Below are positions 17,802 through 18,020 of a stretch of DNA of 18,020 nucleotides, piece after piece (position 1 is the first letter of the stretch; the number at the start of each line of letters is the position of its first letter). The notes under the pieces are model-generated. The model was not told the origin of the DNA and searched no databases. It saw only the letters and a program-made list of their open reading frames with translations. Origin of the DNA: Candidatus Schekmanbacteria bacterium (lineage in GTDB: Bacteria > CSSED10-310 > JACPHN01); contig JACPHN010000207.1 in the NCBI GenBank assembly GCA_016188575.1, forward strand, positions 1 through 18,020. Reading direction: 5' to 3'. Both the position numbers and the translations under genes were made by a program.

Positions 17802-18020
17802 ATGACGCAGCGCGTCGCTTCTCTCTCTCTCTCTCTTGTTAGTCGCGGTCGCGACCGTGGCCGCCGCCGCGGGTGACTCGTTCGAGACCGGCACCACGAC
17901 GGCGCTGCCATGGCACCTCGCCCCGGAAGGCGGCTGGGGAGTCGAGGCGGGGGACGCCGCCGAGGGAGCTTACGCCGCCCGCACCGCGCCGCTCGCCGGC
18001 GGCGCTACCGCCATCCTCGA
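17802..18020 (+). CDS. Start of a secreted protein gene, frame broken at a (CT)8 tract (right end cut by window)
   Basis: The ATG at 17802 has GGAGG (17791-17795) at a 6-nt distance; a second ATG at 17796 abuts it and is less likely. From this start the frame gives MTQRVASLSLSL, then runs out of the CT tract into an Arg-rich sequence and stops at 17874. One frame over, the sequence from 17842 to the window end is open and reads VAVATVAAAAGDSFETG..., an excellent signal-peptide core followed by a mature region (FETGTTTALPW, GGWGVEAGDAAEGAYAAR) like MAM/jelly-roll-type secreted domains. Adding one CT unit joins the two into a perfect signal peptide (SLSLSLLLVAVATVAAAAG). So this is either a phase-variable gene in the OFF state, a decayed gene or a sequencing error. 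Confidence 0.65.
17821..17836 (+). repeat. (CT)8 dinucleotide tract in signal-peptide codons
   Basis: Eight uninterrupted CT units, preceded by an extra T, encode the alternating Ser-Leu run of a signal peptide. Nine units would restore the reading frame of the downstream gene; six or twelve would also do so. Slippage at such tracts is a known phase-variation mechanism. Confidence 0.9.

Overview
This is an 18 kb piece of a high-GC, Gram-negative bacterial chromosome. Kdo and heptose genes (kdsB, rfaE1) imply an LPS-bearing outer membrane. Several secreted proteins with signal peptides, a Thr-Pro-rich linker of the kind common in large-genome deltaproteobacterial or Binatota-like lineages, and a Uma2 nuclease with a coiled-coil tail fit a free-living soil or sediment organism. 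The taxonomic placement is inference; no rRNA or other marker gene is present.

Layout. (1) 1-1886 (+): the 3' end of a large ORF that enters from the left and ends in a region resembling a restriction-endonuclease-fold toxin, followed at 14 nt by a 352-codon gene that is a candidate immunity protein. (2) 2121-7374 (-): a tight operon rfaE1-kdsB-truA-glgP, joining LPS inner-core precursor synthesis, tRNA pseudouridylation and glycogen phosphorolysis. (3) 7402-7564: two divergent sigma70-like promoters, each with a 17-bp spacer. (4) 7602-12766 (+): an operon headed by a four-repeat GspE/MshE-N-like plus CheX-like protein, coupled by a GTGA overlap to trpC, then trpF, trpB, trpA (ATGA overlap with trpB) and dut. 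This supplies the last steps of tryptophan synthesis; trpE, trpG and trpD are not in the window. (5) 12809-17499 (-): an alpha/beta hydrolase, a secreted HExxH metallopeptidase with a PEGA-like tail, a secreted protein with an interrupted FN3-like domain, a TP linker and a Trp-rich domain, and a Uma2 nuclease with an array of 21-bp repeats. (6) 17745-18020 (+): a promoter and the start of a secreted-protein gene whose signal-peptide codons contain a (CT)8 tract. As written, the gene is out of frame by exactly one CT unit.

The most interesting points are the possible phase-variable (CT)n switch at the right edge, the CheX/c-di-GMP-module-like protein translationally coupled to trpC, and the candidate nuclease toxin-immunity pair at the left edge. 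The core metabolic genes are ordinary and securely recognised. Functions of the accessory genes rest on motif reading only.
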